Shown here: piece by piece, positions 26,053 to 34,433 of the stretch
Position numbering within the stretch: position 1 is the stretch's first letter
Layout of the letters: each line of letters starts with the position of its first letter
Source of the DNA: Paenibacillus glucanolyticus NBRC 15330
GTDB lineage: Bacteria > Bacillota > Bacilli > Paenibacillales > Paenibacillaceae
DNA: 64,000 nt
NCBI RefSeq assembly: GCF_004000885.1
Contig: NZ_BIMC01000001.1
Span: 558,001 to 622,000 of the forward strand
Direction of reading: 5' to 3'
Program-made: the position numbers and the translations under genes
The notes under the pieces: model-generated
Databases searched by the model: none
What the model saw: the letters and a program-made list of their open reading frames with translations, nothing else
What the model was told of the DNA's origin: nothing

Positions 26053-26754
26053 TTAAATAGCGCTAAAAATTCCGTTCTGCATGTTGTATTCGCGATGACA
26101 CAAATTTTTCATGAACTCAAGATCATGGAAAATCCCCAGCATCGTTGTCCCTTCGCGCATCAGCTGTTCCAGCAATTCTCTGACCTTGATCTTGGAAGCA
26201 TTATCGAGGCTTGCCGTCGGCTCATCCAGCAGCAGCAGCCTCGGATGCTTCACCATCGCTCTGGCTATGTTAAGCCTCAGCTTCTCTCCCCCGGAGAATG
26301 TTGCAGGGTAGCTGTCCCACAAATATTCATCCAGTTCGAAGTGGGCCAGCATATGTTCTGCCTCCTGCTTCGCAAAGTCTTCCCCGTTTCCCATCTCGAC
26401 AATGGCCTGCTCTACCAGCTCTCTTGCGGTTGTGCGGGGCATTGCATTTAAAAATTGAGACACATATCCAATTTCATGTTTCCGCAAATAGACCATTTCC
26501 CGTTCCGATGCCTCTGCTAAATTCATCCGGCCAAATCTCTTCGAGATGTACCAGATGCTGCCTTCGTTGATGACATATGTGCGATAAATACTTTTCAAAA
26601 TTGTCGATTTCCCGCTTCCGCTCTTCCCGGTTATTCCGACAAATTCGCCTTCCTGCAGCTCGAAATCAACACGATCAATGGCTTTAATATGTTTATCCAG
26701 ATTGTGAAGCATAAAGGATTTAGACAAATTATGAATGCTCAGTATAGGTTCCAC
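26053..26754 (-). CDS. phnL: C-P lyase subunit/ATPase PhnL
   Basis: 233 residues, ABC ATPase fold: Walker A ITGKSGSGKSTILKSIYRTY, signature FSGGEKLRLNIARAMVKHP, Walker B LLLLDEPTASLDNASKIK. PhnL is cytoplasmic and joins PhnK on the C-P lyase core; it does not act in transport. The start is a GTG at 26754 with GGTGG 6 bases upstream, 17 bases after phnM. Here the order is K-M-L, not K-L-M as in E. coli. Confidence 0.94.
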   Translation of the reverse strand: MEPILSIHNLSKSFMLHNLDKHIKAIDRVDFELQEGEFVGITGKSGSGKSTILKSIYRTYVINEGSIWYISKRFGRMNLAEASEREMVYLRKHEIGYVSQFLNAMPRTTARELVEQAIVEMGNGEDFAKQEAEHMLAHFELDEYLWDSYPATFSGGEKLRLNIARAMVKHPRLLLLDEPTASLDNASKIKVRELLEQLMREGTTMLGIFHDLEFMKNLCHREYNMQNGIFSAI

Positions 26755-26771
26755 TAAATTCCACCCCCGGT

Positions 26772-27947
26772 TTAACGGTAATTGGTTTTTTGAATAAGTC
26801 TTCCATCGACGAACACCGCTGTAATTACCGGAAAGTTCGGTTCAATTTTTTCGATAATTAACAAGTCTGCTGTCTTGCCTTCCCGAATCGAACCAAGCTC
26901 ATGATCCAGCTTGATCGCTTTGGCAGGATTCAGCGTAACCAGCTTAAACATCTCGACCAGATCCATGCCGTGCTTGCGGTTCATTTCAAATACGGCGTGC
27001 AGCAATGCGGCCGGGTAATAATCACTGCACAGAATATCGATGCTACCCGCCCGGATCGCCTCCGGCGCAGATAGATTTCCGCTATGCGAGCCGCCCAGCA
27101 GCACGTTCGGCGCGCCGGCAATGGTAAACATTCCGTTCTCCTTCGCCTTCAATGCAATCTCAAGCGTGATCGGGAACTCACTGATCACTGCGCCAAAGCT
27201 TTGGACAAGCTCGAGCTTCTCAAGCGAATCGTCATCATGCGAGGCAATCGTAATCTGATGCTCCCGGGCAAATTGCGCAAGTTCCCGGATGCCGTCGATT
27301 GTAAGCTTCTCTTTCTGCTGATGCCTTTCCAGAATCTGTGCGATCTCTTCATCGCTCTTATTGCTGTAGCCCTTGACCGTAGCACGGTATATTTCCAAGT
27401 TTCTGTATTGTCCCTGACCCGGTGTATGATCCATAAAGGATAATAGATGCACTTTCTTCTCTGCGATAAAAGTTTTCAAATTCGCGATCTCTTCAACGTT
27501 GTCGATTTCAAGCCGTGCGTGGAAGCGGTGGCGAACCAGATGCTTGCTGTGATGGGTTTTATCGATAATATCAATTAACTGCTTTACGTTTTCCGTTTCA
27601 CGGATCGGCTTATAAGCATACTCCGTGTCTTTAAAGAGGGAAAGCGAATGATACATGGTCGTGATGCCATGCGTAATCAATTCCTTCTCCGTCTCCCTAA
27701 CGCTTAAATGAAAGTCCATTAAGGATGTCGGTCTGGGAGCTGCCATATGCTCAATGTAGTCGGAATGCAAGTCAATGAAGCCCGGCGAGATATATCCGCC
27801 TTCGGCGTCAATCACCTGAATGGTTTCATCCGGATTGAATTCTCCTTGTTTAACCACTTTTTCAATGCGGTTGCCGGCGATCAACAGATCGAACCCTTCC
27901 AGTATGGCTTCCTCCGTTATGATTTTTCCACCCGTGATGAGATACAT
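26772..27947 (-). CDS. phnM: Ribophosphonate triphosphate diphosphatase PhnM
   Basis: 391 residues, an amidohydrolase-fold enzyme. Start chosen at the ATG at 27947 (MYLITGGKIITEEAILEGFD), with GGGGGA just upstream; the ATG 18 bases earlier has no site. Metal motifs: GYISPGFIDLHSDYIEHMAA, FMDHTPGQGQYRN, ITIASHDDDSLEKLELV, ILCSDYYPAALLHA. In the known pathway PhnM removes pyrophosphate from alkylphosphonate ribose triphosphate to give the 5-phosphate that PhnJ cleaves. Confidence 0.95.
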   Translation of the reverse strand: MYLITGGKIITEEAILEGFDLLIAGNRIEKVVKQGEFNPDETIQVIDAEGGYISPGFIDLHSDYIEHMAAPRPTSLMDFHLSVRETEKELITHGITTMYHSLSLFKDTEYAYKPIRETENVKQLIDIIDKTHHSKHLVRHRFHARLEIDNVEEIANLKTFIAEKKVHLLSFMDHTPGQGQYRNLEIYRATVKGYSNKSDEEIAQILERHQQKEKLTIDGIRELAQFAREHQITIASHDDDSLEKLELVQSFGAVISEFPITLEIALKAKENGMFTIAGAPNVLLGGSHSGNLSAPEAIRAGSIDILCSDYYPAALLHAVFEMNRKHGMDLVEMFKLVTLNPAKAIKLDHELGSIREGKTADLLIIEKIEPNFPVITAVFVDGRLIQKTNYR

Positions 27948-27979
27948 ATTTCCCCCTACTTTCATCTGTTGTCTGCCGA

Positions 27980-28825
27980 TTATAACAGCGAGTGAACCAA
28001 TTGCTGCGTATACCGATGCTGCGGGTCCTCCAAAATCTGATCCGTCAGACCATACTCTATGACCTTGCCATCCAGCATGACCATCGTCCGGTCGGCCAGC
28101 ATCCGGATGACGCCAAGATCATGCGAAACGATAATCATGCTGATGTTCAGCTCTCTTTGCAGCTTTTTAATCAAGTCAAGCACGTTTGCCTGCACCGAAA
28201 GGTCAAGTCCGGTTGTGACCTCATCCAATAGCAGAATCGGCGGGTTGTTCGATAGCGCCTTTGCGATTTGCACGCGCTGCTGCATGCCTCCCGAGAAATT
28301 TTTAGGCGGTTCCTTCATCCGGCGGATTGGAATATTCACATGCTCCAGCAGCTCGCGGCCTCTCGCTTCCATCGCTCCGACATTTCTGCCACCGGCTGCG
28401 ATCAGCTTCTCCGCAATATTGCCGATTGACGAGAAGCCCATCCGCAGGCCAAGTATCGGATTTTGATACACCTTCCCCAGCTGATGATTGCGAATATAAC
28501 GCTTTTGTTGTGAGGACTCCTCGAATATGTTAGCCTCGCCGTTCTTGTAGCTGGCAATAAGGGCCTCACCTTCGGTAACCTCCTGATCGAAATACAAGCA
28601 TTGCATCAGAGTAGATTTCCCGCTCCCGCTTTCCCCGACGATACCGAATACTTCCCCGGGATACAGATCGAACGAAATGTCACGGCATGCGTATACGGTG
28701 CCGCATGTCGGACAGTAGTTTTTAATTAATGAATCCGATTGTCCCGAGCTACAATGAATACAGCCGGGTCCGAATTGCTTGCTTAAGTGGTTAACAGATA
28801 ATATCGGCCGGTCAAAATCATCCAT
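27980..28825 (-). CDS. phnK: C-P lyase ATPase PhnK with cysteine-rich insertion
   Basis: 281 residues. Walker A IVGESGSGKSTLMQCLYF, signature FSGGMQQRVQIAKALSNNP, Walker B ILLLDEVTTGLDLSVQAN, switch IIVSHDLGVIRMLADR. In E. coli this protein binds PhnJ on the lyase core. Between beta-strand 1 (ILSVNHLSKQFGP) and the strand ACRDISFDLYPGEV lies an extra segment of about 25 residues with C22-x2-C25 and C38-x2-C41, plus Cys47: a likely zinc ribbon that the E. coli protein, as I recall it, lacks. It follows phnJ by 50 bases. Confidence 0.94.
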   Translation of the reverse strand: MDDFDRPILSVNHLSKQFGPGCIHCSSGQSDSLIKNYCPTCGTVYACRDISFDLYPGEVFGIVGESGSGKSTLMQCLYFDQEVTEGEALIASYKNGEANIFEESSQQKRYIRNHQLGKVYQNPILGLRMGFSSIGNIAEKLIAAGGRNVGAMEARGRELLEHVNIPIRRMKEPPKNFSGGMQQRVQIAKALSNNPPILLLDEVTTGLDLSVQANVLDLIKKLQRELNISMIIVSHDLGVIRMLADRTMVMLDGKVIEYGLTDQILEDPQHRYTQQLVHSLL

Positions 28826-28875
28826 GTTGTATTACCTCCTATACATTTTGCTGCGTTTTTAGGTTTGCCGGAAAA

Positions 28876-29724
28876 TTAATGATTCGCCGGTCGAGCGTTT
28901 AATCGGGAGATACAATAGCTGGTATCATTGCATTGATGATACGTCTCCCCTGTTCCCTCATCGATCAGTTCATCCAGAAACACTCCTGTAGCTCCGCACT
29001 GCCAGCAGCTGGCTCCCTCAAAGCTTTCGGCCTCGAACGGATAATCGTCAAATGCCAAAGATACGACCTTTGTGAATGGAGGAACGGCGTAAATCTTCTT
29101 CTCCCGGCCTGCGCCAAGCAAAATCAAAGCTTTCGAATAATTCATTTTCGGATTATCAAAGCGCGGAATCGGGCTAGGGGCCATCACGTAGCGGTCCTGC
29201 ACCATGACGGGATGGTCCGCGCCTGTGGACATATGGCCGTACTTCATAATTTGCTCGAACAGCATCAGCCATGCGCCGCTGTATTCCTGCTCCGCATGCA
29301 GCCGCTGTGTTACGAACTCGCTTGGCTCATAATAACGAAGCGGCTCAGGCAGCGGAACCTGCAGGATCAAAATCTGATGCTCCTTCAGGGGAACTTCCGG
29401 AATACGGTGCCGGGATTGAACGACAGTTGCGTCCTCCGTGTCATCCACGGTTCGCACCCCTGTTGTCTTGGTAACCAGTTTCTTGATATTGACTGCGTTC
29501 ACCGATTCGTCCGCCCCTTGGTCAATGACCTTCAGCATATCCTTCTTACCGATCAGGGACAGGGTGAGCTGCAAGCCGCCGGTGCCCCAGCCCCGGCCAA
29601 TCGGCATTTCCCGTGAGGCAAACGGCACCTGATATCCCGGAATCGCGATTGCCTTTAGTGTCGACCGTCTAATTTCCCTTTTGGAGCCCTCGTCAAAAAA
29701 AGCAAAATTGTAAGCGATATTCAT
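28876..29724 (-). CDS. phnJ: Alpha-D-ribose 1-methylphosphonate 5-phosphate C-P lyase PhnJ
   Basis: 282 residues. The radical-SAM cluster motif C-x2-C-x21-C is present as Cys240, Cys243 and Cys265, and the catalytic thiyl cysteine is Cys271, exactly six residues after Cys265 as in E. coli (C241, C244, C266, C272). Other family marks: IPGYQVPFASREMPIGRGWG and TGADHPVMVQDRYVMAPSPI. It overlaps phnI by 4 bases (ATGA). It breaks the carbon-phosphorus bond to release alkane and ribose 1,2-cyclic phosphate 5-phosphate. All catalytic residues are intact. Confidence 0.97.
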   Translation of the reverse strand: MNIAYNFAFFDEGSKREIRRSTLKAIAIPGYQVPFASREMPIGRGWGTGGLQLTLSLIGKKDMLKVIDQGADESVNAVNIKKLVTKTTGVRTVDDTEDATVVQSRHRIPEVPLKEHQILILQVPLPEPLRYYEPSEFVTQRLHAEQEYSGAWLMLFEQIMKYGHMSTGADHPVMVQDRYVMAPSPIPRFDNPKMNYSKALILLGAGREKKIYAVPPFTKVVSLAFDDYPFEAESFEGASCWQCGATGVFLDELIDEGTGETYHQCNDTSYCISRLNARPANH

Positions 29725-30854
29725 TCGCTCATCTCCTCCTCCGCACCAGATTTGTCTGCCTTTTTCGTCTTCCGCGCACTGTCCAGTTTCGATTGAAAGG
29801 TGACGTAATGCGGCATTTTGAGGTGGGACACAAATCCTGTTGCCTCAACGGAATCAATATGATAGAGCACAAACTCTTGATTTTCGGTAGGAAATTCGGG
29901 ATTCGTGCTGCCAAGAGTGTTATCCAATATCCCCATGGCTATCGCTTTGGTCTCGTTCTGTCCATAGCAAATGCCGTAGCCGATCTCAAGTTCAATCTCC
30001 TTCTTGCCATGCTCTTTCTTGACCGTAACCGGAATGAGCATTTCCACCTCAGTGACTTTGACATTGCCGATAAAATAAGCGTCGTCCGGGTCAAGGCTGC
30101 CTACCGGATTATCTACATAGACGGGCAAATCTCCGACACGGAGCTCTCCGACCGTCGGGTGCAATTGACCGTAGCCCCGCAGAGAGGCGTAAGCGAAAGA
30201 AGTAACGGTTCCTGTCTGCCCCCTCGTCAGTACCTGTAACCTTTCGCTGCGGCTGGCCGGAAACTTCAGGCTCTTGCGCGTCACGTCATCCGGTTCCCGA
30301 TCATCATTCTCGCAATCCGCAAGCAAGCCCTCTTTCCGCAAATAATCCAGCACCTTCGGCAAACGTTGCAAATCCGTTTTGTCCATATCCTCTGCAGACG
30401 TATCCTGATTTTCGAAATCCGCCAGCCAGCCCATAACTTCTTCTTCGGTTTCATTCATAAGATCGAAATCGATTAATCTATGGATAAAATCCGTCGTAGC
30501 ACCTAAAATTTGACCTCCGGGAATATCTTTAAAGCTTGCCGAAATCCTGCGTTCCACCTGCATGTCATCGGAATGAATCGTTCTGGAATAATGTTTGCGG
30601 GGCAATGTGGAGCGATAAGCCCTCATCAGAAATACAGCTTCCTCCGGATTGCCTTCCGCCTGCTTAATAGAGATCGCCGCCAGTATTTCGCTGTAGAGGC
30701 TGCTCTCCGACATAACCTGATCAATCAGCCCCCTCATACCAGACTCAATAGAATCGACCTCCAGCACCATGCCCTTTTTTACCCGCTCGTATTTCAAGCG
30801 CCGGATCGATTCCTCGATAGCCATCGTTCCGCCTTTGACTGCTACATAACCCAT
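29721..30854 (-). CDS. phnI: C-P lyase nucleosidase-type subunit PhnI
   Basis: 377 residues. It opens MGYVAVKGGTMAIEESIRRL, the PhnI hallmark, with AYASLRGYGQLHPTVGELRV and GDLPVYVDNPVGSLDPDDAY further on. PhnI, in complex with PhnG, H and L, transfers the ribosyl triphosphate of ATP onto the phosphonate. The ATG overlaps the phnH stop by one base (TAATG). Length is in the usual range for the family. Confidence 0.96.
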   Translation of the reverse strand: MGYVAVKGGTMAIEESIRRLKYERVKKGMVLEVDSIESGMRGLIDQVMSESSLYSEILAAISIKQAEGNPEEAVFLMRAYRSTLPRKHYSRTIHSDDMQVERRISASFKDIPGGQILGATTDFIHRLIDFDLMNETEEEVMGWLADFENQDTSAEDMDKTDLQRLPKVLDYLRKEGLLADCENDDREPDDVTRKSLKFPASRSERLQVLTRGQTGTVTSFAYASLRGYGQLHPTVGELRVGDLPVYVDNPVGSLDPDDAYFIGNVKVTEVEMLIPVTVKKEHGKKEIELEIGYGICYGQNETKAIAMGILDNTLGSTNPEFPTENQEFVLYHIDSVEATGFVSHLKMPHYVTFQSKLDSARKTKKADKSGAEEEMSE

Positions 30855-31465
30855 TAATTGTTCACCTTCTTACTGATTTGAGTGGTCCGCGGCAAACATA
30901 ACGTCCGGGAGTCACGGTCGACAAAGATCATATCAACGCCCAATGGATACTCGATGTTTCTCAAAGCACGCTCATCCAGCCAGCTTCCCCGGCTTTCGCT
31001 TCCACAGGTGGAAACCTGCACGTGATGTGTGTCTTCAATACCCGGTCCGGACAGAACCAGTCCATTGTCATTCGTAATCTGCTCCGCCTCTACGATAAAT
31101 GTCGCCGATGCATGAGGATGGATCAAATCGCCCGCTTTGGCTTTACGTATCGCCTCTTCTAACTGGAATGAATTCGCATCGTTAAGCACAAAAATGAAAT
31201 CAGCTGCTGCCGTTTCTGCTGCCTTCGCATACGTCAACTGGTTGAACAGCCTGACAATCTCTTCTTCCTTTTCCGAAATAATCTTGAAGGTCACTTCCGT
31301 ATCGAGCAGCACTGCCGCCAGCAGCACTGTCGCATCAAAACAGTTCAATTTCAGTCCAACTTTCCCTGCAAGCTCACCAAGCTCGCTGATCAGTCCGGGT
31401 CTGGACATCGAATCCATCAGTTTTCTGTACGCAAGCTGCGTATCATGCACGAGATCTAGTTTCAT
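30854..31465 (-). CDS. phnH: C-P lyase subunit PhnH
   Basis: 203 residues from the ATG at 31465 (MKLDLVHDTQLAYRKLMDSM), with GGGGAG 8 bases upstream; a frame extending further upstream overlaps phnG and has no site. The SMSRPG motif, FIFVLNDANSFQLEEAIRKA and LSGPGIEDTHHVQVS are PhnH marks. The protein has a PLP-transferase-like fold without the cofactor and is a structural member of the PhnGHI complex. Confidence 0.94.
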   Translation of the reverse strand: MKLDLVHDTQLAYRKLMDSMSRPGLISELGELAGKVGLKLNCFDATVLLAAVLLDTEVTFKIISEKEEEIVRLFNQLTYAKAAETAAADFIFVLNDANSFQLEEAIRKAKAGDLIHPHASATFIVEAEQITNDNGLVLSGPGIEDTHHVQVSTCGSESRGSWLDERALRNIEYPLGVDMIFVDRDSRTLCLPRTTQISKKVNN

Positions 31466-31478
31466 CTGCCGCTCTCCC

Positions 31479-31907
31479 CTAGTTTCCGTCGTCCATCGTT
31501 TCAAAGTTTACTTTCGTTTGCAGAACTTTGTGCTGGAATGCCTTTTTCTTATGGTTGATGACTTCTTCTTCGGCCAGCAATACTTCCGTCCAATGCTTTG
31601 TTTCTTCAATTCCGGCCTGATACGCCGCGTCAATGACGGCAAGCTGGTAAGCAAGCTCAGACTCATGCCCCTTAACGAGTCCCAGTCCCATCGCTTGGCC
31701 AATTTGCACCTTGCTTTCTGTTACGAACACTTCGCCCAGATAGAACAAGCTTTTTTGCGATGTTTCTCTTACCTTCATCATAACCAACCCGTTATTGGGC
31801 TGTTCAAGCGTATTTACTTCATAACGGTCTATAATTTGCTGCGCCAATCGGGCTGGAATCTCTCTTGAGCCATTGATCAAAATTTCGGTCCGTTGTCTCC
31901 GCTGCAT
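31479..31907 (-). CDS. phnG: C-P lyase subunit PhnG
   Basis: 142 residues, the usual size. It opens MQRRQRTEILINGSREIPAR and continues with MVKVRETSQKSLFYLGEVFV-type sequence (NNGLVMMKVRETSQKSLFY), ESKVQIGQAMGLGLVKG and LAYQLAVIDAAYQA, all conserved in PhnG. It forms a dimer at the centre of the C-P lyase core with PhnH, PhnI and PhnJ. It starts 3 bases after the phnF stop. Confidence 0.94.
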   Translation of the reverse strand: MQRRQRTEILINGSREIPARLAQQIIDRYEVNTLEQPNNGLVMMKVRETSQKSLFYLGEVFVTESKVQIGQAMGLGLVKGHESELAYQLAVIDAAYQAGIEETKHWTEVLLAEEEVINHKKKAFQHKVLQTKVNFETMDDGN

Positions 31908-31910
31908 TCA

Positions 31911-32630
31911 TCATTCCTCCTCATGGGACGGTTTTATGATATAAGTAAAATAGTCGCTTCTATACAAAACTCGCGTATGCTCCAGCACTTTGCCGGTTCG
32001 CTCATCCACGCAGCCTGATTCCAGCACCAACAGAGGAATCAGGCTGGAGCATTCCAGCAACTCGCGCTCGCTTTTCGAAGGAAAGGCGATGCTTATTTCA
32101 GTAGTTGTCGATGTGTAATCGGTATAGCCTTTGCTGTTGTAATAATCGAACATCGACGTAATCTGTCTGCCTTCGGCCGCGATATCATCGAACACGCTTT
32201 CCGCTACATATGAAATATGAAATGCAATAGGCCGCCCATCAATCAGCCGAAGTCTTCCGATACGGAATACCCGAATTTCCTCGCCGACCTGAAGGAACTG
32301 ATAAATTTTCTTGTTGTGCGAAATCTGTTCGCAAAAAATATTGCTTGATTGGTAGCTGAAGCCAAGCTCTATCATTTTCTTGCTGAAACTGACATTCGAG
32401 AGAACAAGCGGAATTTGCTGCTGTCTGTTTCGGACATAACTTCCTTTGCCTTGCTTCGAATAGATGTAGCCCAGCTCATGCAAGGTCGTATACGCTTTGC
32501 GGACAGTCATCCGCGGGATTTTAAACAAATCCGCCACCTCATTCTCGGATGGAAGCTTGTCATCAGGCTCATAAATACCGGTACGAATATCGAATATGAA
32601 TTTATCGACGATTTCCTGATCTTCCGACAT
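31911..32630 (-). CDS. phnF: GntR/UTRA-family regulator PhnF
   Basis: 239 residues. The GntR winged helix is KLPSENEVADLFKIPRMTVR, followed by KAYTTLHELGYIYSKQGKGS, then a UTRA effector domain with IRVFRIGRLRLIDGRPIAFH. PhnF proteins repress C-P lyase or phosphonate uptake genes until ligand binds. It sits inside the operon, directly before phnG. GGAGGG lies 8 bases before the ATG. Confidence 0.92.
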   Translation of the reverse strand: MSEDQEIVDKFIFDIRTGIYEPDDKLPSENEVADLFKIPRMTVRKAYTTLHELGYIYSKQGKGSYVRNRQQQIPLVLSNVSFSKKMIELGFSYQSSNIFCEQISHNKKIYQFLQVGEEIRVFRIGRLRLIDGRPIAFHISYVAESVFDDIAAEGRQITSMFDYYNSKGYTDYTSTTTEISIAFPSKSERELLECSSLIPLLVLESGCVDERTGKVLEHTRVLYRSDYFTYIIKPSHEEE

Positions 32631-32669
32631 CGATGAACCCTCCCTGATTACTAATATTCTGAATTTGTG

Positions 32670-33308
32670 TTACACTCCATACTTGACGATAAACGATTGA
32701 ATATCGTTGAATTCTGCGAACCGTTCCTCCAGAACATTGCGCGGCCAATCCCACCATGCAATCTGTAATAATTGATCCACAATCTCAGGCTCAAATCTCA
32801 TTCGGATCATACGGGCCGGAATGCCAACCACGATGGCAAACGGAGGTACATCCTTCGTAACTACGGAGCCGGAGCCGACAACCGCCCCCGTTCCGATGTG
32901 AACCCCCTTCATAATGATTGCACCGTGCCCGATCCATACGTCATGTCCAATCGTGACCTGGTTCGTACGCCGCCAATCGAAGAAAGCCTCATCATCGGTA
33001 TCCGAGAAATCATACATTTTCCGACGATAGGTCATATGATGCTGTGTGACCCGATCCATCGGGTGCTGGACCGGATTGATGCAGGCATGGGACGCGATAT
33101 TGCCGAACTTGCCAATCTCGGCGTAATTCACCGTAACATCATCCATCGTGTATGTGTAATCCCCGAAACTGGATTCGAAAATCTTATTGGAAGGCCCGAC
33201 AGACGTCCATTCTCCAAAATGACTGTTAACGACATCGCTTGTCTCATGAATATGAAGCCCAGTCGATAGCTTCGTTCCGGCATGGGGATAATGGATATGA
33301 TGCATCAC
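32670..33308 (-). CDS. Left-handed beta-helix acyltransferase, phosphonate-metabolism type
   Basis: 212 residues. Hexapeptide repeats run through the protein, e.g. [20 protein letters not shown] and [19 protein letters not shown], with a His-containing loop (HITHP-like '[19 protein letters not shown]') that forms the xenobiotic-acetyltransferase active site. Such proteins recur in C-P lyase operons as a distinct subgroup. The start is a GTG at 33308 (AAAGGAG 7 bases upstream) or the overlapping ATG at 33305, which shares a base with the previous stop. It may acetylate aminoalkylphosphonates in place of PhnO; this is inference. Confidence 0.88.
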   Translation of the reverse strand: MMHHIHYPHAGTKLSTGLHIHETSDVVNSHFGEWTSVGPSNKIFESSFGDYTYTMDDVTVNYAEIGKFGNIASHACINPVQHPMDRVTQHHMTYRRKMYDFSDTDDEAFFDWRRTNQVTIGHDVWIGHGAIIMKGVHIGTGAVVGSGSVVTKDVPPFAIVVGIPARMIRMRFEPEIVDQLLQIAWWDWPRNVLEERFAEFNDIQSFIVKYGV

Positions 33309-34159
33309 AGGCCAACTCCTTTTTTAGCTTTTAAGGCATTGAGGCTGTTGATAACCGGATTCATGCTGCCGAGCGCAATTTCCTTCTCGCCATAGTAGCC
33401 GTGAAAATCCGTTCCGCCAGTCATAATCAGCCCGTATTCAGCTGCATAGTCTTTCGCTCTCGCCACATCTTTAGGCCCGTGCAGTGGATGCCACACCTCG
33501 ATGCCTGCAAGTCCGCTCTCTACCAGTTCGGGCACAAATTCAAAATTGCGGTACTGTCCGGGATGAGCAAGAACCGGAATTCCGCCCGCCTCCAATACCG
33601 CTCGGATCGCCGTCCGTGCATCAACATATTTCATCGGGACAAAGGCAATCCCTGGAGCCTTTCCGTTCTCGCCGCGGGCGAACAGCTCCTTGTACAAATC
33701 CCCATAGATGCTGTCGGTGTAACCATTGTCGATCAGAGCATGCATAATATGCTGTTTGTAAACACCCGTTCCGTCTTTCGCATAAGTCTCGATTTGCTCC
33801 CATGTAATCTTGTAGCCTGCTTCGATCAGCCGATTGGTCATCACAAGAGAGGCTTGATGGCGCATTTCCCGCAATGGCTCGCAGATCTCCTCCAGCGCAG
33901 GATGCCCCTCTTCGATATAGTATCCCAGAATATGGACTCTACGATTTCTCTCAAAGTCGTAAGCAGAAATTTCCATTCCGGGAATGATCTCCACTCCGCT
34001 TTTAACGCCGGCTTCTACCATTTCCCCCAAACCCTTGGTCGTATCATGATTCGTAATTGCCAAATAGCCGACACCTTCCTGCTTGGCTAAAGCGACGATC
34101 TCGCCGAAAGATAAGGAGCCATCCGATATATTCGTATGGCAATGCAAATCTACTTTCAC
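33305..34159 (-). CDS. PHP-family cyclic phosphodiesterase of the C-P lyase operon (PhnPP-like)
   Basis: 284 residues from a GTG at 34159 (GGGGAGGG 8 bases upstream). The PHP metal site is complete: H6 and H8 ([11 protein letters not shown]), D13, H38-D39 (AITNHDT), E63 (IPGMEIS), H76, H199 (VLAHPGQ), D251 and H253 ([10 protein letters not shown]). A PHP enzyme from an Eggerthella lenta C-P lyase cluster (PhnPP) hydrolyses both ester bonds of 5-phosphoribose 1,2-cyclic phosphate to ribose 5-phosphate and Pi. Size and location match. The operon has no PhnP or PhnN, so I infer that this enzyme does their job. It is the first gene of the operon. Confidence 0.88.
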   Translation of the reverse strand: MKVDLHCHTNISDGSLSFGEIVALAKQEGVGYLAITNHDTTKGLGEMVEAGVKSGVEIIPGMEISAYDFERNRRVHILGYYIEEGHPALEEICEPLREMRHQASLVMTNRLIEAGYKITWEQIETYAKDGTGVYKQHIMHALIDNGYTDSIYGDLYKELFARGENGKAPGIAFVPMKYVDARTAIRAVLEAGGIPVLAHPGQYRNFEFVPELVESGLAGIEVWHPLHGPKDVARAKDYAAEYGLIMTGGTDFHGYYGEKEIALGSMNPVINSLNALKAKKGVGL

Positions 34160-34223
34160 CCTGTGTTCCCTCCCCTGAGTTAACTGGTTCGTTGTCATCC
34201 TAACTTGATGCCAAGTTGCAAGG

Positions 34224-34260
34224 GTTATGCCCATGTAAAATTGCTTATGATTTATGTAAA
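34224..34260 (-). promoter_or_regulatory. Candidate PhoP-type repeats before the C-P lyase operon
   Basis: On the minus strand two perfect TTTACA hexamers (34260-34255 and 34239-34234) lie 21 bases apart, with weaker TCATAA and CATAAC at intermediate and following 10-11-bp steps. This resembles a degenerate PhoP box. It lies about 75 bases before the GTG of the first gene. Confidence 0.35.
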
Positions 34261-34306
34261 AAGTATAGAAACCAAGCTTGCATCAACCGAAATATACCAG
34301 GGAAGC

Positions 34307-34355
34307 AAAAAGGCGACCTTCATTCCCTACTACTGGGAAATGAAGGTCGCCTTTT
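34307..34355 (-). terminator. Strong rho-independent terminator after MFS gene
   Basis: A near-perfect 20-pair hairpin (AAAAGGCGACCTTCATTCCC at 34307-34326 region with its complement ending at 34355), followed on the minus strand by CCTTTTTGCTT. It isolates the MFS gene from the C-P lyase operon. Confidence 0.88.
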
Positions 34356-34433
34356 GTTTCATGAATTTAACTGCCCCGTCAAACTACGACTTTTTCAGTG
34401 GCCTTATCCAGATACGGCTCTTTTTATAACATT

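Noticed and set aside
28933..29616. Plus-strand open frame over phnJ
   Set aside because: The minus-strand frame carries all PhnJ cysteines; the opposite frame has no recognisable content.
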